Positions 8,573-18,343 are shown, numbered from the stretch's first letter. The stretch is 45,427 nt of DNA from Vicingus serpentipes (GCA_024103385.1 JAGFIT010000023.1:1-45427); one strand, 5' to 3'. Notes: generated from the sequence alone by a model not told the origin. A program made the numbers and translations.

Positions 8573-9476
8573 TTAACTGGGTTAAAGCGGATTCAATATT
8601 ATTGTATTTAAAGGTAAATCCAGCTTCAGTAAGCTTTTTTGGAATAAAGTTAACACTGTTTAAAAGTAAAGAAGGTTCTTTTCTTAAGAAAAAAGAAGCT
8701 ATTTTAACTCCAAACGTAGGGGCTGGAAGTCCAATCCTAATTCTTAAAGATTTTCTTAAGGCTTTCATAAAATTAGCGTTGCTGCACGGGTAGTTAGTTG
8801 ATAAATTGACTGCGTTTTCAATTGACTCGTTTTCAATTATAAATTTTACAGCTTGAGTAGCATCATAGATATGTATCCATGAAATGGTTTGTTTTCCAGA
8901 ACCTACTTGTCCTCCCAACCCTAGTTTTGTGATTTGTTTTAATACTGGAAAAACACCTCCATTTTTTCCTAAAATCAATGAAATTCTTAAGGTAACTTTT
9001 CTGGTTTGAGGAAGTTCTTTTTCATAGAATGCTTTTTCCCAAGCTAAAGCCATTTTGCCTAAAAATGAAGTGTTGTTGAAAGTAGTATCAGATTCATCGT
9101 TAGGTTGAATTTTTGGGATGTAAAGCGCCCCAGCGCTAGCGTTAATCCATAATTTTGGCGGGATGGAAACTTGTTTGATTGCAGAAGACAGTAATTCAGT
9201 AGTTGCGATGCGAGAATGAAGTAAGGCAGCTTTGTTTTTCTTTGTAAATCGGCAATTAATTGACTTTCCAGATAAGTTGATTAATGCTTTTGCATTGTTT
9301 AATGAGGGAGACCATTCTTTAATATTATCCTTACTCCAATTTTGAAACTGAATTCCATTTTTAGATGCGGAAGCTGATCTTGTAAGAATAATCACTTGGA
9401 AGTTTTTTTTGAAAAAATTGGCTAATTCGTTTCCGAAAAAACCACTTCCTCCTGCTATTACAATTTTTTCTTTCAA
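8565..9476 (-). CDS. TIGR01777-family NAD(P)-dependent epimerase-like oxidoreductase
   Basis: A 303-residue extended SDR protein. Residues about 4-20 (IVIAGGSGFFGNELANF) form the Rossmann GGxGxxG dinucleotide-binding turn. NLSGKSINCRFTKKNK near residue 68 and LRISLILGKNGGVFPVL near 167 are typical of the TIGR01777 (SulA/YfcH-like) group, as is the SWIHIYDATQAVKFII segment near 203. The substrate is not known for the group. Size matches the family. It lies 24 bases downstream of engB on the same strand and overlaps the DCC-family gene, suggesting a four-gene minus-strand run engB - SDR - DCC - exonuclease. Confidence 0.9.
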   Translation of the reverse strand: MKEKIVIAGGSGFFGNELANFFKKNFQVIILTRSASASKNGIQFQNWSKDNIKEWSPSLNNAKALINLSGKSINCRFTKKNKAALLHSRIATTELLSSAIKQVSIPPKLWINASAGALYIPKIQPNDESDTTFNNTSFLGKMALAWEKAFYEKELPQTRKVTLRISLILGKNGGVFPVLKQITKLGLGGQVGSGKQTISWIHIYDATQAVKFIIENESIENAVNLSTNYPCSNANFMKALRKSLRIRIGLPAPTFGVKIASFFLRKEPSLLLNSVNFIPKKLTEAGFTFKYNNIESALTQLND

Positions 9477-9500
9477 TTAATAAATCAGATGAGTGTAAAT

Positions 9501-10112
9501 TTATAATTCCTTTTTAATATATCCGTCATTGATTAGTTCTATGTAGTTTAAGATTCCCTCTTTTCCCATTTTTCCTGTAGCAGAAGAGTTAAAAGATTTG
9601 GGCATTTCCTCCCAATATTTGAGCATTTCTTTTTTGTAAGCAAGTAAATTTTTGTTTAACGCACCACTGGTGAGTTTATCAATTTTGGTAAAAACGATAG
9701 AAAAGGGAACACCTTTGACGCCTAGCCACTCCATGAAGTCTAAATCAATTTTTTGAGGGGGCAATCGAGCATCAATTAAGACAAAAAGGTTGAGTAGGTT
9801 TTCTCTTTTCAGAATATAATCGGCAATAAATTGCTCCCATTTGGTGCGGTTACTTTTTGATGTTTTAGCATAACCGTATCCGGGTAAATCAACCAAGTAC
9901 CATTCATCATTAATTATAAAGTGATTAATGAGCTGTGTTTTTCCTGGTCTTCCAGAAGTTTTTGCTAATTTTTTATTATCAGTAATGTAGTTGATCAAAG
10001 ATGATTTACCCACATTAGATCTTCCAATAAAAGCATACTCGGCTCTGTCGGGCTTAGGGCACAACGAAAGTTTGGTGTTACTAATTACAAATTCAGCTGT
10101 TTTAATCTTCAT
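9501..10112 (-). CDS. engB: Ribosome biogenesis GTP-binding protein EngB (YsxC/YihA)
   Basis: A 203-residue TRAFAC-class GTPase needed for late assembly of the large ribosomal subunit in model bacteria. The G1 loop GRSNVGKSS is at residues 30-38, the switch I region has the typical [13 protein letters not shown]3 is [11 protein letters not shown] near 74 and G4 is FTKIDKL near 141; these are distinctive for EngB. The ATG at 10112 begins [12 protein letters not shown], as usual for the family. It is divergent from the dcw cluster; a TATTTTTG -7-like box (10138-10131) lies 18 bases upstream on its own strand. Confidence 0.96.
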   Translation of the reverse strand: MKIKTAEFVISNTKLSLCPKPDRAEYAFIGRSNVGKSSLINYITDNKKLAKTSGRPGKTQLINHFIINDEWYLVDLPGYGYAKTSKSNRTKWEQFIADYILKRENLLNLFVLIDARLPPQKIDLDFMEWLGVKGVPFSIVFTKIDKLTSGALNKNLLAYKKEMLKYWEEMPKSFNSSATGKMGKEGILNYIELINDGYIKKEL

Positions 10113-10130
10113 TTTGATGCAATTCTTTCA

Positions 10131-10138
10131 CAAAAATA
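10131..10138 (-). promoter_or_regulatory. Candidate -7 box of engB (TATTTTTG)
   Basis: Read on the minus strand, TATTTTTG matches TAnnTTTG exactly and ends 18 bases before the engB ATG. I find no TTG at 17-23 bases upstream, so only half of the promoter is recognisable. Confidence 0.3.
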
Positions 10139-10288
10139 GTCATTTCAAAAAGGATAATCTATGGTGTTACAAGGAGTATCCTCTTGTTGATTTCTCCCAC
10201 CAAAAAAATAGTTTGTAAGACAAGGAAATTTAGGTGAATAGAGGTCTTAATGAAACAAAATGAATTTTGATACGTTAAAAGTTATCAA

Positions 10289-10320
10289 CAAAGTGGTAGA
10301 AAGTGGTAAGATGTGGTAAA
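10289..10320 (+). promoter_or_regulatory. MraZ operator: three GTGG direct repeats at 10-bp period
   Basis: Three boxes, AAAGTGGTAG, AAAGTGGTAA and GATGTGGTAA, follow each other without gap, so the GTGG cores at 10293, 10303 and 10313 are spaced exactly 10 bp, one helical turn. This is the architecture of known MraZ operators (direct TGGGA-type repeats in Escherichia coli, AAAGTG-type boxes in Mycoplasma). It lies 57 bases before mraZ, so MraZ very probably autoregulates the whole dcw operon from here. No convincing -33/-7 pair is visible next to it; CATCTTTA at 10337-10344 is the closest to a -7 box. Confidence 0.8.
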
Positions 10321-10376
10321 AATTGAATTATATTTACATCTTTAAATTTTAAACGCTTGATAATAAGCAGATTGAG

Positions 10377-10850
10377 ATGACCAATTTTATTGGAGAATTT
10401 GAGTGTAAGCTAGACGTGAAAGGGAGATTGATGCTTCCTTCGGGTCTTCGTAAGCAGCTAGATCCTGTCGCTCAGGAGCGATTTGTCTTAAATCGAGGGT
10501 TTGAGAAATGTTTGGTGTTGTACCCTAAAAATGATTGGGAATACATCAGCGCTGAAGTGAATAAATTGAATCAGTACGTGAAAAAGAATAGGGAGTTCAT
10601 CCGCTATTTCTATAGAGGAGCTTCAGAGTTGGGATTAGATGCTACGGGGAGAATTTTACTTCCTAAGCGTTTGTTGGGTTATGCTGGAGTTGAAAAAGAA
10701 GTGGTACTGTTTGCTTATTCCAATAGAATAGAAGTTTGGGATGCAGAAACATATAACAATCTATTAACGGATGAACCAGATGAGTTTGCTGACTTAGCAG
10801 AAGAAGTGATGGGGGGAACTAAAAACAATGAAGGGGATGAGTTATCATAA
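10377..10850 (+). CDS. mraZ: Transcriptional regulator MraZ
   Basis: A 157-residue DNA-binding protein that in model bacteria represses the dcw operon it heads. It has two SpoVT/AbrB-type half domains: FECKLDVKGRLMLPSGLRKQ (residues about 7-26) and the second with LDATGRILLPKRLLGYAG near 82-99, each with the conserved D.KGR/D.TGR turn. The operator it should bind lies just upstream at 10289-10320. The C-terminal tail is acidic. It overlaps rsmH, as is common for this pair, which points to coupled expression. Confidence 0.96.
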   Translation: MTNFIGEFECKLDVKGRLMLPSGLRKQLDPVAQERFVLNRGFEKCLVLYPKNDWEYISAEVNKLNQYVKKNREFIRYFYRGASELGLDATGRILLPKRLLGYAGVEKEVVLFAYSNRIEVWDAETYNNLLTDEPDEFADLAEEVMGGTKNNEGDELS

Positions 10851-11736
10851 TCCTGTATTGTTAAAAGAATCTGTTGATGGGTTAGATATAGAGGGAGATG
10901 AAGTGTTGGTGGATGTTACGTTTGGAGGAGGGGGGCATTCGAAAGAGATATTGAAACGATTAGGAGAGAAAGGGAGGTTGTTTGCTTTTGATCAAGATGA
11001 AGATGCAGCAGCTAATGTGGTTGAAGATAATCGATTTGAATTAGTGAAACAGAACTTTCGTTATTTGAAAAATTACTTACGGTTTTATGGTGTGAAAGAG
11101 GTTGATGGAGTATTAGCCGACTTAGGAGTTTCGTCCCATCAGTTTGATGAATCAACAAGGGGTTTTTCGATTCGATTTGAAGGGCCATTAGACATGAGGA
11201 TGAATCAAGGTAGTGATTTAACAGCAGAAAAAATTGTGAATGAATACGAGGAAGAGGAGCTGGTTCGGATATTAAAAGAATATGGGGAGGTAAATAATGC
11301 TCGACAGTTAGCTGAAGCAATAATTTATCAGCGAGAATTAGGGAGGATATCATCAACAAACGAGTTGGTGGAAATAGTTGAAAAGATGGTTCCAGGAAAG
11401 GTGCGAAATAAATTTTTAGCTCAGGTGTTTCAGGCCTTACGAATTGAAGTGAATGATGAGTTGGGAGCACTGAAAGATATGTTAGAACAGAGCTGTGAGG
11501 TGTTAAAAAAAGGAGGGAGACTTTCGGTAATTACTTATCATTCTTTGGAGGATCGACTGGTAAAAAATTTCATCAAGAAAGGAAATTTTGATGGAGAGTT
11601 GGAGAAGGATTTTTATGGAAACCCTAAACTGAAATTTAAACAAATAACTAGAAAGCCAATACTTCCTACAAAGGAAGAAATATTAAATAACAACAGAGCA
11701 AGGAGTGCAAAACTTCGAATAGCAGAAAAAATTTGA
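10837..11736 (+). CDS. rsmH: 16S rRNA (cytosine(1402)-N4)-methyltransferase RsmH (MraW)
   Basis: Methylates N4 of cytidine 1402 in 16S rRNA using S-adenosylmethionine. The start MSYHNPVLLKESVDGL, the motif VDVTFGGGGHSKEIL (SAM-binding) near residue 25, DGVLADLGVSSHQFD near 92 and FSIRFEGPLDMRMNQ near 111, plus VITYHSLEDRLVKNF near 235, are strong family marks. The ATG at 10837 gives the usual N-terminus; an in-frame ATG at 10828 would add three residues. It overlaps the end of mraZ by 14 bases and is followed after 8 bases by ftsL. Confidence 0.96.
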   Translation: MSYHNPVLLKESVDGLDIEGDEVLVDVTFGGGGHSKEILKRLGEKGRLFAFDQDEDAAANVVEDNRFELVKQNFRYLKNYLRFYGVKEVDGVLADLGVSSHQFDESTRGFSIRFEGPLDMRMNQGSDLTAEKIVNEYEEEELVRILKEYGEVNNARQLAEAIIYQRELGRISSTNELVEIVEKMVPGKVRNKFLAQVFQALRIEVNDELGALKDMLEQSCEVLKKGGRLSVITYHSLEDRLVKNFIKKGNFDGELEKDFYGNPKLKFKQITRKPILPTKEEILNNNRARSAKLRIAEKI

Positions 11737-11744
11737 ACAACTAG

Positions 11745-12140
11745 GTGAATAACTTTAAAAAAGAAGAAAAAGTAGAAAAGAAAAAAGAGACTGGACGAAT
11801 GTCAAGGTCATTGGTCAATTTGTTTTCTGGCAACTTTTTATCAAAAGAAAATGTAGTAGGTTCTGTGCCCTATATTTTCTTTTTAACCTTTTTAGGAGTG
11901 TTGTATATCGCCAATGGGTACAATGCTCAAAAAACAGTTATTAGATTGAATAAAGTAGGTAATGAGCTAAAAGAATTACGTTCAGAATACATTACCATTA
12001 AATCCGATTTGAATTTTAAAAGTAAGCAGTCTCAAGTTGCACAAGCAACTGTTGAGTTAGGTATTAAAGAATCTACTACACCACCTCAAAAAATTGTAGT
12101 GGATGAAAAGATGATAAAAAAAATAAATGTTGCTGATTAA
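11745..12140 (+). CDS. ftsL: FtsL-like divisome protein
   Basis: A 131-residue bitopic membrane protein in the ftsL position between rsmH and ftsI. The cytoplasmic N-terminus (about residues 1-40) is highly charged; one membrane segment follows (VPYIFFLTFLGVLYIANGY, about 42-60), and the periplasmic part (about 65-110) is a predicted coiled coil with LNKVGNELKELRSEYITIKS. This is the plan of FtsL, which with FtsB/DivIC and FtsQ activates the septal FtsWI synthase. The start codon is GTG at 11745. The assignment rests on position and topology because FtsL sequences diverge quickly. Confidence 0.85.
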   Translation: MNNFKKEEKVEKKKETGRMSRSLVNLFSGNFLSKENVVGSVPYIFFLTFLGVLYIANGYNAQKTVIRLNKVGNELKELRSEYITIKSDLNFKSKQSQVAQATVELGIKESTTPPQKIVVDEKMIKKINVAD

Positions 12141-12143
12141 TTA

Positions 12144-14255
12144 ATGAAATTAAGAAAAGATATATTATCTCGTGTTTATCTGGTTTATGTCGGGATTACG
12201 CTTTTCGCTCTAATTATTTTAGGTCAGACATTTAAGTTGCAGATGATAGAAGGAGAGGAGTGGAGGAAGAAAGAAGAAAATTTAACGAGAAAATTTAGAG
12301 AAATTGAAGCTGTTAGAGGGAATATCTATGCTAGTGATGGAAGCTTGTTGGCCACATCTATTCCCAAATACGAGATTAGATTTGATGCCAATACAGATGC
12401 GTTAACAGATGCACATTTTAATAAAAATGTGGATTCTTTAGCCTACCAACTTTCGTTGTTATTTCCTGAAAAGAAATATGCTACTTATCGTGCAGAGTTA
12501 ATTGCTGCTCGAAAAAATAAAAAACGTTACCACCTGATTAAGCGAAATGTAAAATTTACTGACCTTAAAAAAGCAATGCAATTCCCGATTTTTAGAGATG
12601 GGAAATATAAAGGAGGATTTATTTATGCACAGCAAAATAAGCGAGTAAAACCTTTTAAAGTGCTGGCAGCAAGAACAATAGGGTATGAAAGGGAAGGGGT
12701 GAAGCCTGTTGGTTTGGAAGGTGCTTATACAAAAGAATTGTCAGGGGTAAAGGGGCAACGGTTAGAGCAAAAAATTGCAGGGGGTGTATGGATGCCAGTG
12801 AATGAAAGTGAAGGGAGCGAGCCCGAGGATGGAAGTGATGTGTATACCACTATTGATGTTAATATTCAAGATGTTGCAGAGCATGCGTTGTTAAATCAGT
12901 TGGAAGCCCATCAAGCAGATCATGGTTGTGTGGTGTTGATGGAGGTAGCTACTGGAGAAGTGAAAGCCATTGCGAATCTTCAAAGAAATAAGAACGGTAA
13001 TTATTATGAAAGTTACAATTATGCAATAGGAGAGAGTACTGAACCGGGTTCTGTTTTTAAGTTGGCATCGTTAATGGCTGCTTTTGAGGATGGGTATTTA
13101 GGTTTAGATGATATGGTGGATACGGAGGATGGAACTACCCAATTTTATGATGCCACTATGCGAGATTCTCACAAAGGAGGTTATGGTGTAATATCTATTA
13201 AAGAGTCATTTATTAAATCTTCTAATGTTGCTATTTCTAAAGAAATTAATAGGGTTTATAAAGCTCGTCCTCAAGATTTTGTAGATCGATTATACAAGAT
13301 GAATTTAAACAAAGCATTAGGTGTTGAAATATCCGGAGAAGGAAGTCCCTTTATCAAAAACACAGATAATGAATCATGGTCGGGTGTAACCATTCCGTGG
13401 ATGTCTATTGGTTATGAAATACAAATGACACCATTACAAATTCTAACATTTTACAATGCAGTGGCCAATGATGGAAAAATGGTAAAACCAAAATTTGTTA
13501 AATCCATTAAGAAGAGAGGAAAACTAGTTAAAGAATTTGATACCGAAATCATAAACAACTCGATATGTTCTAAGGAAACTATTGCAAAAGTGAAAGAGAT
13601 GTTAGAGGGTGTTGTGGAAGAAGGTACGGCTAAAAACCTAAAAAATTCGATATATAAAATAGCAGGCAAAACAGGAACAGCTCAAATTGCAAATGAAAAA
13701 TATGGCTATAAGTATGAATCAAAAGTAAGTCATCAAGCATCTTTTGTAGGGTATTTTCCGGCAGATAGTCCAAAGTATACCTGTATAGTAGTGGTTAATG
13801 CTCCTTCTAGAGATGTTTATTATGGAAATTTAGTTGCAGGTCCAATTTTTAAAGAGGTAGCAGATAAAGTTTATGCGAGTAGTATAGAAATTCATGATGA
13901 GATTCATGAAGAAAAGAATAAAGCCAATTCAAGAATCCCCTATTCCAAGGACGGATTTTATGCAGATTTAAATAAAGTTTATACAGAATTTGACATTAAG
14001 GTAAATGTAGGTAAAAACGTAACGGATTGGGTAAAGGTAAACACAGGTGAAAATGCAGTAAAAGTGTACAATAAAAAGATTGCACCTATATATGTTCCAG
14101 ATGTTACAGGGATGAGTATCAAAGATGCTATTTACATTTTAGAAAATGAAGGGATAAACGTTTTTTTTACTGGTAATGGAGTAGTGAAAAAACAATCGAT
14201 AGAAGCAGGAGAGAAAATAATAAAAGGAAGTAGAATCATATTGGAATTAGCTTAA
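12144..14255 (+). CDS. ftsI: Septal peptidoglycan transpeptidase FtsI (PBP3-type) with PASTA domain
   Basis: A 703-residue class B penicillin-binding protein that cross-links septal peptidoglycan together with FtsW. One N-terminal membrane segment (about residues 10-30) is followed by the pedestal domain with the GNIYASDGSLLATS segment near 58. The active site has the three penicillin-binding motifs: EPGSVFK with the nucleophilic serine near 301, SSN near 358 and KTGT near 508. The C-terminus (about 645-703) is a PASTA domain, YVPDVTGMSIKDAIYILENE, a feature common in Bacteroidota FtsI but absent in E. coli. It starts 3 bases after ftsL and its TAA shares a base with the murE ATG. Confidence 0.96.
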   Translation: MKLRKDILSRVYLVYVGITLFALIILGQTFKLQMIEGEEWRKKEENLTRKFREIEAVRGNIYASDGSLLATSIPKYEIRFDANTDALTDAHFNKNVDSLAYQLSLLFPEKKYATYRAELIAARKNKKRYHLIKRNVKFTDLKKAMQFPIFRDGKYKGGFIYAQQNKRVKPFKVLAARTIGYEREGVKPVGLEGAYTKELSGVKGQRLEQKIAGGVWMPVNESEGSEPEDGSDVYTTIDVNIQDVAEHALLNQLEAHQADHGCVVLMEVATGEVKAIANLQRNKNGNYYESYNYAIGESTEPGSVFKLASLMAAFEDGYLGLDDMVDTEDGTTQFYDATMRDSHKGGYGVISIKESFIKSSNVAISKEINRVYKARPQDFVDRLYKMNLNKALGVEISGEGSPFIKNTDNESWSGVTIPWMSIGYEIQMTPLQILTFYNAVANDGKMVKPKFVKSIKKRGKLVKEFDTEIINNSICSKETIAKVKEMLEGVVEEGTAKNLKNSIYKIAGKTGTAQIANEKYGYKYESKVSHQASFVGYFPADSPKYTCIVVVNAPSRDVYYGNLVAGPIFKEVADKVYASSIEIHDEIHEEKNKANSRIPYSKDGFYADLNKVYTEFDIKVNVGKNVTDWVKVNTGENAVKVYNKKIAPIYVPDVTGMSIKDAIYILENEGINVFFTGNGVVKKQSIEAGEKIIKGSRIILELA

Positions 14256-15715
14256 TGAAGTTATTAAAAGACATATTATATAAAGCCGGTATTGAAGAGG
14301 TTGTTGGTTCTACACAATTGGCGATAGAGAAAATTTGTTTTGACTCTAGAAAGGTAGAAAAATTTAGCCTTTTTATAGCGGTTTCTGGTACTCAGGTTGA
14401 TGGACATCAATTTATTGAAAAGGCCATCAAAGATGGAGCTGTTGCAATAGTTTGTGAAGAATTTCCAAATGAAAAACAGGCGAATATTACCTATGTAAGG
14501 GTTCAACAAAGTGCGTTAGCTCTTGGAGTGATAGCTTCAAACTTTTATGATAATCCTTCTTCAGAAATTAAATTGGTTGGGGTTACAGGAACAAATGGTA
14601 AAACAACTACAGCAACATTGTTGCATGATTTGTTTTCCAAATTAGGTTGTGAATCAGGGTTGCTTTCAACGGTGGTGAATAAGGTAGGAAAAAAAGAGAT
14701 AGCATCCACCCATACCACTCCTGATGCTATTCAACTGAATGCCTTGTTAAGGCACATGATAGAAGAGGGATGTGAATATTGTTTTATGGAAGTAAGCTCT
14801 CACGCCATTCATCAACACAGAATTGCTGGAGTCGATTTTTCTGGAGCGGTATTTACCAACATCACACATGATCACTTGGATTATCACAAAACATTTGATG
14901 AATACATCAAAGCAAAAAAAATGTTTTTTGATAAGCTATCAGCAACAGCATTTTCTTTAGTGAATAAGGATGATAAAAATGGATTGGTGATGTTGCAAAA
15001 CACAAAATCAAACCAATTTACTTATGCATTGAAGAGCATGGCTGATTTTAACTGTAAGGTGTTGGAGAGTGATTTTTCAGGAATGTTATTAAATATAGAT
15101 GGGAGTGAAGTATGGACAAAATTAATAGGTGGATTTAATGCTTATAATATTTTAGCTATCTATTCTACAGCGGTTTTATTGGGGCAAGAGAAACTAAAAG
15201 TACTTACGGCTATAAGTCAGTTAGGTGCTGTTGATGGACGTTTTCAATACATTAAATCAAAAAATAACATTGCAGGAATTGTGGATTACGCACATACCCC
15301 AGATGCATTAAAAAATGTGCTAAAAACCATTAATGATATTCGCACAAGAAATGAAAAATTAATTACGCTGGTAGGTTGTGGAGGCGATAGAGATAAAGAA
15401 AAACGTCCAATAATGGCAAAGATAGCGTGTGAATTGAGCGATCAGATTATCCTCACATCAGATAATCCAAGAACTGAAAATCCAGAAGAAATTATTAAAG
15501 ACATGCGTGAAGGAGTAGATGGAGTACACTTTAAAAAAGTACTAGCAATTGTTAACAGAGAGGAAGCGATTAGAACAGCATGCTCTTTAGCAGCTAATGG
15601 AGATATCATATTAGTAGCGGGAAAAGGACACGAAAAATACCAAGAAATTAATGGAGAGAAATTTCCTTTTGATGATATGCAAATATTAACTGAAACGATG
15701 AATCAGATGAGTTGA
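14255..15715 (+). CDS. murE: UDP-MurNAc-L-Ala-D-Glu:meso-diaminopimelate ligase MurE
   Basis: Cytoplasmic ATP-dependent ligase that adds the third amino acid of the peptidoglycan stem peptide. The P-loop GVTGTNGKTTTATLL is near residue 109, SSHAIHQHRI near 180, the central HDHLDYHKTFDEY near 206, DYAHTPDALKNVL near 346 and DNPRTENPEEII near 405. The DNPR motif is the hallmark of enzymes that choose meso-diaminopimelate rather than lysine, so the cell wall should be of the m-DAP type. 486 residues is normal. The start overlaps the ftsI stop by one base (TAATG), which implies translational coupling. Confidence 0.97.
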   Translation: MKLLKDILYKAGIEEVVGSTQLAIEKICFDSRKVEKFSLFIAVSGTQVDGHQFIEKAIKDGAVAIVCEEFPNEKQANITYVRVQQSALALGVIASNFYDNPSSEIKLVGVTGTNGKTTTATLLHDLFSKLGCESGLLSTVVNKVGKKEIASTHTTPDAIQLNALLRHMIEEGCEYCFMEVSSHAIHQHRIAGVDFSGAVFTNITHDHLDYHKTFDEYIKAKKMFFDKLSATAFSLVNKDDKNGLVMLQNTKSNQFTYALKSMADFNCKVLESDFSGMLLNIDGSEVWTKLIGGFNAYNILAIYSTAVLLGQEKLKVLTAISQLGAVDGRFQYIKSKNNIAGIVDYAHTPDALKNVLKTINDIRTRNEKLITLVGCGGDRDKEKRPIMAKIACELSDQIILTSDNPRTENPEEIIKDMREGVDGVHFKKVLAIVNREEAIRTACSLAANGDIILVAGKGHEKYQEINGEKFPFDDMQILTETMNQMS

Positions 15716-15750
15716 TTTGAAAGTTTGAACGAATTAAAATTAGAATATTA

Positions 15751-17004
15751 ATGTTATACTATCTATTTACCTACCTAAACGAATTGGATTTTCCTGGAGC
15801 AGGAGTTTTCCAGTACATTACTTTCAGGGCAGCATTTGCTTTGATTTTCTCTCTGCTTATTTCAATGGTAATTGGTAAGCGAATTATTCAAAAATTACAA
15901 TTGTTGCAAGTTGGAGAGGTAGTTCGAGACTTAGGGTTGCAAGGTCAAGTAGAGAAGCAAGGAACTCCAACTATGGGAGGATTAATCATATTAGCGTCTA
16001 TTTTGATTCCTACATTATTATTCGCCAAGCTGGATAATATTTATATTATTCTGATGCTTGTTTCAACTGTGATGTTAGGGACTATTGGCTTCATCGATGA
16101 TTACATTAAAGTTTTTAAGAAAAACAAAGAAGGGTTAGCCGGGAAATTTAAAATAATGGGTCAAATTTTAGTTGGGATAGTGGTTGGAGCAGTACTTTAT
16201 TTTAATAATGATGTGGTGGTGAAACAAAAGGTGTATAATGACAATGCTCCCTCACATATTAGTTATGAGTTAGAAAATGATGAGGAGACAACCTTAATAG
16301 AAAATTACAATTGGGAAGAGGTAAAATCTACATTGACTACTATTCCCTTTATGAAAAACAATGAGTTTAATTATGCTTCTTTAACCAATTGGGCCGGAGA
16401 TAATGCTGGATGGTTAGGTGGAATTTTGTTTATTCTTATTGTAATCATCATCATTACGGCAGTATCTAATGGAGCTAACATGACTGACGGGTTAGATGGG
16501 TTAGCTACAGGTACATCAGCCATTATAGGGGTAACCCTGGCCGTTTTTGCTTATGTATCTGGTAACACGGTCTTCGCAGATTACTTAAATATTATGTACA
16601 TCCCTAATTCAGGAGAGCTGGTGATTTACATTGCAGCTTTTGTAGGTGCTTGTGTGGGATTTTTATGGTATAACTCTTATCCAGCACAAGTGTTTATGGG
16701 CGATACGGGTAGTTTAGCTTTGGGAGGAATTATTGCTGTTTTTTCATTGGCAGTTCGAAAAGAGCTGTTGATTCCATTGTTGTGCGGAATCTTTTTAGTA
16801 GAGAACCTGTCAGTAATGATTCAGGTAGGTTATTTCAAATATTCAAAAAGGAAATATGGAGAAGGAAGAAGGGTCTTTTTGATGGCGCCTTTACATCATC
16901 ATTTTCAAAAGAAAAATATGCATGAAGCAAAAATAGTATCTCGGTTTTGGATTGTAGGAATCATGTTAGCACTGTTAACATTTGTGACTTTAAAATTGAG
17001 GTAA
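15751..17004 (+). CDS. mraY: Phospho-MurNAc-pentapeptide transferase MraY
   Basis: Polytopic membrane enzyme that joins phospho-MurNAc-pentapeptide to undecaprenyl phosphate, forming lipid I. Conserved motifs include [11 protein letters not shown] near residue 71, the catalytic aspartates in [17 protein letters not shown] near 113, [15 protein letters not shown] near 240 with the DGLDG metal-binding loop, [12 protein letters not shown] near 314 and the APLHHHFQ histidines near 378. At 417 residues it is longer than the about 360 of E. coli because of an extra hydrophilic stretch at about 155-215; a longer loop here is usual in Bacteroidota MraY. It starts 35 bases after murE and ends one base before murD. 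Confidence 0.97.
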   Translation: MLYYLFTYLNELDFPGAGVFQYITFRAAFALIFSLLISMVIGKRIIQKLQLLQVGEVVRDLGLQGQVEKQGTPTMGGLIILASILIPTLLFAKLDNIYIILMLVSTVMLGTIGFIDDYIKVFKKNKEGLAGKFKIMGQILVGIVVGAVLYFNNDVVVKQKVYNDNAPSHISYELENDEETTLIENYNWEEVKSTLTTIPFMKNNEFNYASLTNWAGDNAGWLGGILFILIVIIIITAVSNGANMTDGLDGLATGTSAIIGVTLAVFAYVSGNTVFADYLNIMYIPNSGELVIYIAAFVGACVGFLWYNSYPAQVFMGDTGSLALGGIIAVFSLAVRKELLIPLLCGIFLVENLSVMIQVGYFKYSKRKYGEGRRVFLMAPLHHHFQKKNMHEAKIVSRFWIVGIMLALLTFVTLKLR

Positions 17005-17005
17005 A

Positions 17006-18343
17006 GTGAATAAGCGATTAGTCATTTTAGGTGGTGGAGAAAGTGGAGTAGGTACAGCTATTTTGGCGAAACAAAAAGGGTTTGAAGTGTTTGTCTCGGA
17101 TAAAGGAGCGTTGAAAGACAAATACAAAAGTGTTCTTATAAATATTGATGTAGAATGGGAGGAAGGAAAACATACAGAAAGTAAAATTCTGAATGCAAGT
17201 GAGGTGGTTAAAAGTCCAGGAATACCTGATACAGCACCTTTGGTGTTAAAACTGAAAGAGCAAGGTATAAGTGTAATTTCTGAAATAGAGTTTGCTGGAA
17301 GGTATTCTAAAGCAAAATTTATTGGAATTACAGGGAGTAATGGAAAAACTACCACAACACTGCTGACTTATCATTTGTTGGAAAAATCAGGATTGGATGT
17401 TGGTTTAGCAGGAAATATTGGGGAGAGTTTAGCGAAGCAAGTGGCGGAAAATGATAGAGATTTTTATGTGTTGGAGCTAAGCAGTTTTCAATTGGATGGG
17501 ATGTTTGATTTTCATGTGGATGTCGCAATGATTTTAAATATCACTCCAGATCATTTAGATCGCTATGAAAATGATTTTGAAAAATATGCACAATCAAAAT
17601 TTAGGATTCTGCAAAATCAAACGAACACAGATTATGTGATTTATAATGCAGATGACGAGATAATTGTGGATTTGTTAGCAAAAGGGGATTATGAAGGAAT
17701 AAAAATACCATTCAGTATCAATAAAGAAACCAGTAATGGAGGATATGTAAAAAATGAGAAACTATATATAAATACTAATAATAAATTATTTGAAATGACA
17801 ATTCAAGAATTATCACTACAAGGAAGGCACAACATCTATAATTCTATGGCATCTGGCATAGCTGGAAAGATTTTAGGATTAAAGAAAGAAATTATCAGAG
17901 AAAGCCTGTCTGATTTTCAAAACATTGAACATCGACTAGAAGAGGTCGGAACAGTTCATGGTATCGTTTTTATTAATGATTCTAAAGCAACAAATGTGAA
18001 TTCAACATGGTATGCTTTAGAAACATTTCAGCGTCCAGTAATATGGATTGTTGGGGGAGTTGATAAAGGGAACGATTATGAAATGCTTACCAGTTTGGTG
18101 ACGGATAAAGTAAAAGCCATTGTTTGTTTAGGAAAAGACAACTCGAAAATTCACGAGGCATTTAAAGATATTATTGAAACAATAGTAGATACTGAAAGTG
18201 CACAAGAAGCTGTAAACACGGCTTACCAATTAGGACAAAAGGGAGATACGGTATTATTGTCTCCAGCATGTGCTAGTTTTGATTTATTTGATAATTATGA
18301 AGACAGAGGGCACCAATTTAAAAAAGCAGTAAGAGCATTATAA
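17006..18343 (+). CDS. murD: UDP-MurNAc-L-alanine:D-glutamate ligase MurD
   Basis: Cytoplasmic ATP-dependent ligase that adds D-glutamate as the second residue of the stem peptide. The N-terminal Rossmann part begins LVILGGGESGVGTAIL; the P-loop GITGSNGKTTTTLL is near residue 107, LELSSFQLDGM near 155, NITPDHLDRYENDFEKY near 177 and HRLEEVGTVHGIVFINDSKATN near 305. The C-terminal domain ends with VLLSPACASFDLFDNYEDRG, the MurD signature. The start codon is GTG at 17006, one base after the mraY stop. The small ORF that follows resembles this C-terminal domain. Confidence 0.97.
   Translation: MNKRLVILGGGESGVGTAILAKQKGFEVFVSDKGALKDKYKSVLINIDVEWEEGKHTESKILNASEVVKSPGIPDTAPLVLKLKEQGISVISEIEFAGRYSKAKFIGITGSNGKTTTTLLTYHLLEKSGLDVGLAGNIGESLAKQVAENDRDFYVLELSSFQLDGMFDFHVDVAMILNITPDHLDRYENDFEKYAQSKFRILQNQTNTDYVIYNADDEIIVDLLAKGDYEGIKIPFSINKETSNGGYVKNEKLYINTNNKLFEMTIQELSLQGRHNIYNSMASGIAGKILGLKKEIIRESLSDFQNIEHRLEEVGTVHGIVFINDSKATNVNSTWYALETFQRPVIWIVGGVDKGNDYEMLTSLVTDKVKAIVCLGKDNSKIHEAFKDIIETIVDTESAQEAVNTAYQLGQKGDTVLLSPACASFDLFDNYEDRGHQFKKAVRAL

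Noticed and set aside
9991..10218. Plus-strand 75-codon frame between engB and mraZ
   Set aside because: Overlaps the conserved N-terminus of engB in antisense and shows no recognisable domain.
10282..10290. TTATCAACA upstream of mraZ as a DnaA box
   Set aside because: It has a mismatch in the usual TTATnCACA pattern, is single, and there is no replication-origin context; such a 9-mer is expected by chance in AT-rich DNA.
11012..11470. Minus-strand open frame of 152 codons inside rsmH
   Set aside because: It is antisense to well-conserved rsmH motifs and has a low-complexity, family-less translation.
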